From assembly GCA_902581795.1 (NCBI GenBank), contig CACHPL010000002.1:1-64000 (forward strand): 64,000 nt of DNA. The letters run 5' to 3'. The notes below the pieces were generated by a model. That model saw only the letters and a program-made list of their open reading frames with translations, ran no database searches and had not been told where the DNA came from. Positions 63,142 to 64,000 of this stretch are shown piece after piece. Position numbers and translations under genes: made by a program. Numbering within the stretch: the first letter of the stretch is position 1; the number at the start of each line of letters is the position of its first letter. Source of the DNA: an uncultured Pelagibacteraceae bacterium. GTDB taxonomy: Bacteria; Pseudomonadota; Alphaproteobacteria; Pelagibacterales; Pelagibacteraceae.

Positions 63142-64000
63142 ATGAGAAAGTATTACACTAGGGCGTGTAATTTTTATCATGGAAGAGCCGCGAAAAGTCT
63201 CATTAAATTAAAAAAAGCTTTTCCTTTAAATGGTAAAAAAGATATAGCCTTTGATAAAGTTGAAATTTTTATAAGAAGTAAAGAAAAGATAATTAATAAT
63301 CTTATTCACATCAAAGATATAAAAAAATTAAAAAAAAATATTAAAAAAGTAGTCAAAAAAGATCTAAAGAAAATTGTTTCTAGAAGAAAAAATTTTTTAA
63401 AAAATATAAATTTTTCAGAAACTTCTATTATGGGAGTAATTAATTTGACTCCTGATAGTTTTTCTGATGGTGGAAAATTTAATACAAAAAATAAATCTTT
63501 TAAACATATATCAAATATGATTCGATCAGGAGCAAACATTATTGATGTTGGAGGGGAGTCAACACGACCAGGATCAAAAACTATTGATCCACAAATTGAA
63601 TGGAAAAGAGTAGAGCATGTTTTAAAGAATTTCAAAAAAAAACATAAAAAAACTTGCTTGTCGATTGATACAAGAAAATCTAGTTTAATGATCAATAGTA
63701 TTAAATGTGGAGTAGATCTAATAAATGATGTGTCGGGCTTTGAATATGATTTAAACGCTTTATCAAAATTGCAAAATTATAATGTTTCAAAAATCTTGCA
63801 TCATATGCAGGGAACGCCAAATACTATGCAAAAAAACCCCAAATATAAAAATGTTTTGTTAGATATATATGATTTTTTTGAGAGAAAACTTACAAATGAA
63901 TTAAAAGATGAAAAAATTATTTTAGATCCTGGAATTGGTTTTGGTAAAACTTTGAAACATAATTTGACTTTAATTTCTAAAATATCTTTGTTTCATAGTC
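63142..64000 (+). CDS. folP: Dihydropteroate synthase, 3' end cut by window edge
   Basis: 286 visible residues. The barrel begins at about residue 97, MGVINLTPDSFSDGG, followed by DVGGESTRPGS, SIDTRKSS, NDVSG, HHMQGTPNTMQ and DPGIGFGKT, all pterin and pABA sites. A 96-residue lysine-rich N-terminal extension (MRKYYTRACNFYHGRAAKSL...) precedes it. The frame is open to the edge, so glmM may follow beyond the window. Confidence 0.9.
   Translation, partial: MRKYYTRACNFYHGRAAKSLIKLKKAFPLNGKKDIAFDKVEIFIRSKEKIINNLIHIKDIKKLKKNIKKVVKKDLKKIVSRRKNFLKNINFSETSIMGVINLTPDSFSDGGKFNTKNKSFKHISNMIRSGANIIDVGGESTRPGSKTIDPQIEWKRVEHVLKNFKKKHKKTCLSIDTRKSSLMINSIKCGVDLINDVSGFEYDLNALSKLQNYNVSKILHHMQGTPNTMQKNPKYKNVLLDIYDFFERKLTNELKDEKIILDPGIGFGKTLKHNLTLISKISLFHS

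Overview
The window looks like a chromosome segment of a SAR11-type marine alphaproteobacterium (Pelagibacterales). The evidence is extreme A+T richness, near-zero spacing between genes, a 5S rRNA gene standing alone next to a surface-polysaccharide island, an alphaproteobacterial initiator tRNA, DUF1013/TrcR, and the tol-pal-cpoB-tilS-ftsH-folP order. Species assignment is inference, because 16S/23S lie outside the window. Gene-free gaps never exceed about 120 bases. I saw no insertion sequences, prophage or CRISPR.

Region 1 (1-22,659) is a hypervariable glycan island ending at the 5S gene. In known SAR11 genomes such an island splits 23S from 5S. Genes run on + from 1 to 18,949: methyltransferases (TylF, FkbM), an N-acetyl-sugar amidotransferase, an LIC12162-family transferase, a DUF4910 peptidase-like protein, and an acyl-carrier module (FkbH, ACP, AAC(3)-family acyltransferase, carbamoyltransferase, MaoC-SDR fusion). 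KdsB, RfbF, a sugar SDR, a 2OG oxygenase and two glycosyltransferases follow. On - are an O-antigen ligase/polymerase, another glycosyltransferase and a UDP-sugar epimerase, with tRNA-Val(GAC) on + among them. Together they would make and decorate a surface polysaccharide.

Region 2 (22,660-26,415) is 5S rRNA, zinc-free L36 (rpmJ), three-part proton-translocating transhydrogenase and a transaldolase, packed head to tail. The 5S has a good promoter of its own.

Region 3 (26,398-44,139) is accessory and metabolic. A DUF2334 deacetylase, a GNAT protein and a PanB-like gene come first; the PanB-like gene is flanked by near-repeats of the tail of a DMT-transporter gene. Then comes a divergently organised catabolic island: livK-livM-livG-phyH-eamA on -, and livF-livH-reductase-acyl-CoA ligase-enoyl-CoA hydratase-enolase superfamily-CitE-like-Gfo/Idh on +. 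A FAH-superfamily hydratase and a DUF1907 hydrolase pair follow. This looks like uptake and CoA-dependent breakdown of an unidentified organic acid, and is the best candidate for an undescribed pathway.

Region 4 (44,154-52,257, all -) is core: tRNA-fMet, a cold-shock protein, rpsU (which appears to start at ATT), purE, trcR, rpmE, an inositol-phosphatase-family gene, efp, thiE, class I fba, pgk and tkt.

Region 5 (52,324-64,000, all +) is core: a DUF4164 coiled-coil gene, zapA, fau, ymdB, a strongly shortened yebC, an atypical ruvC with no ruvAB after it, tolQRAB-pal-cpoB, tilS, ftsH and a partial folP.
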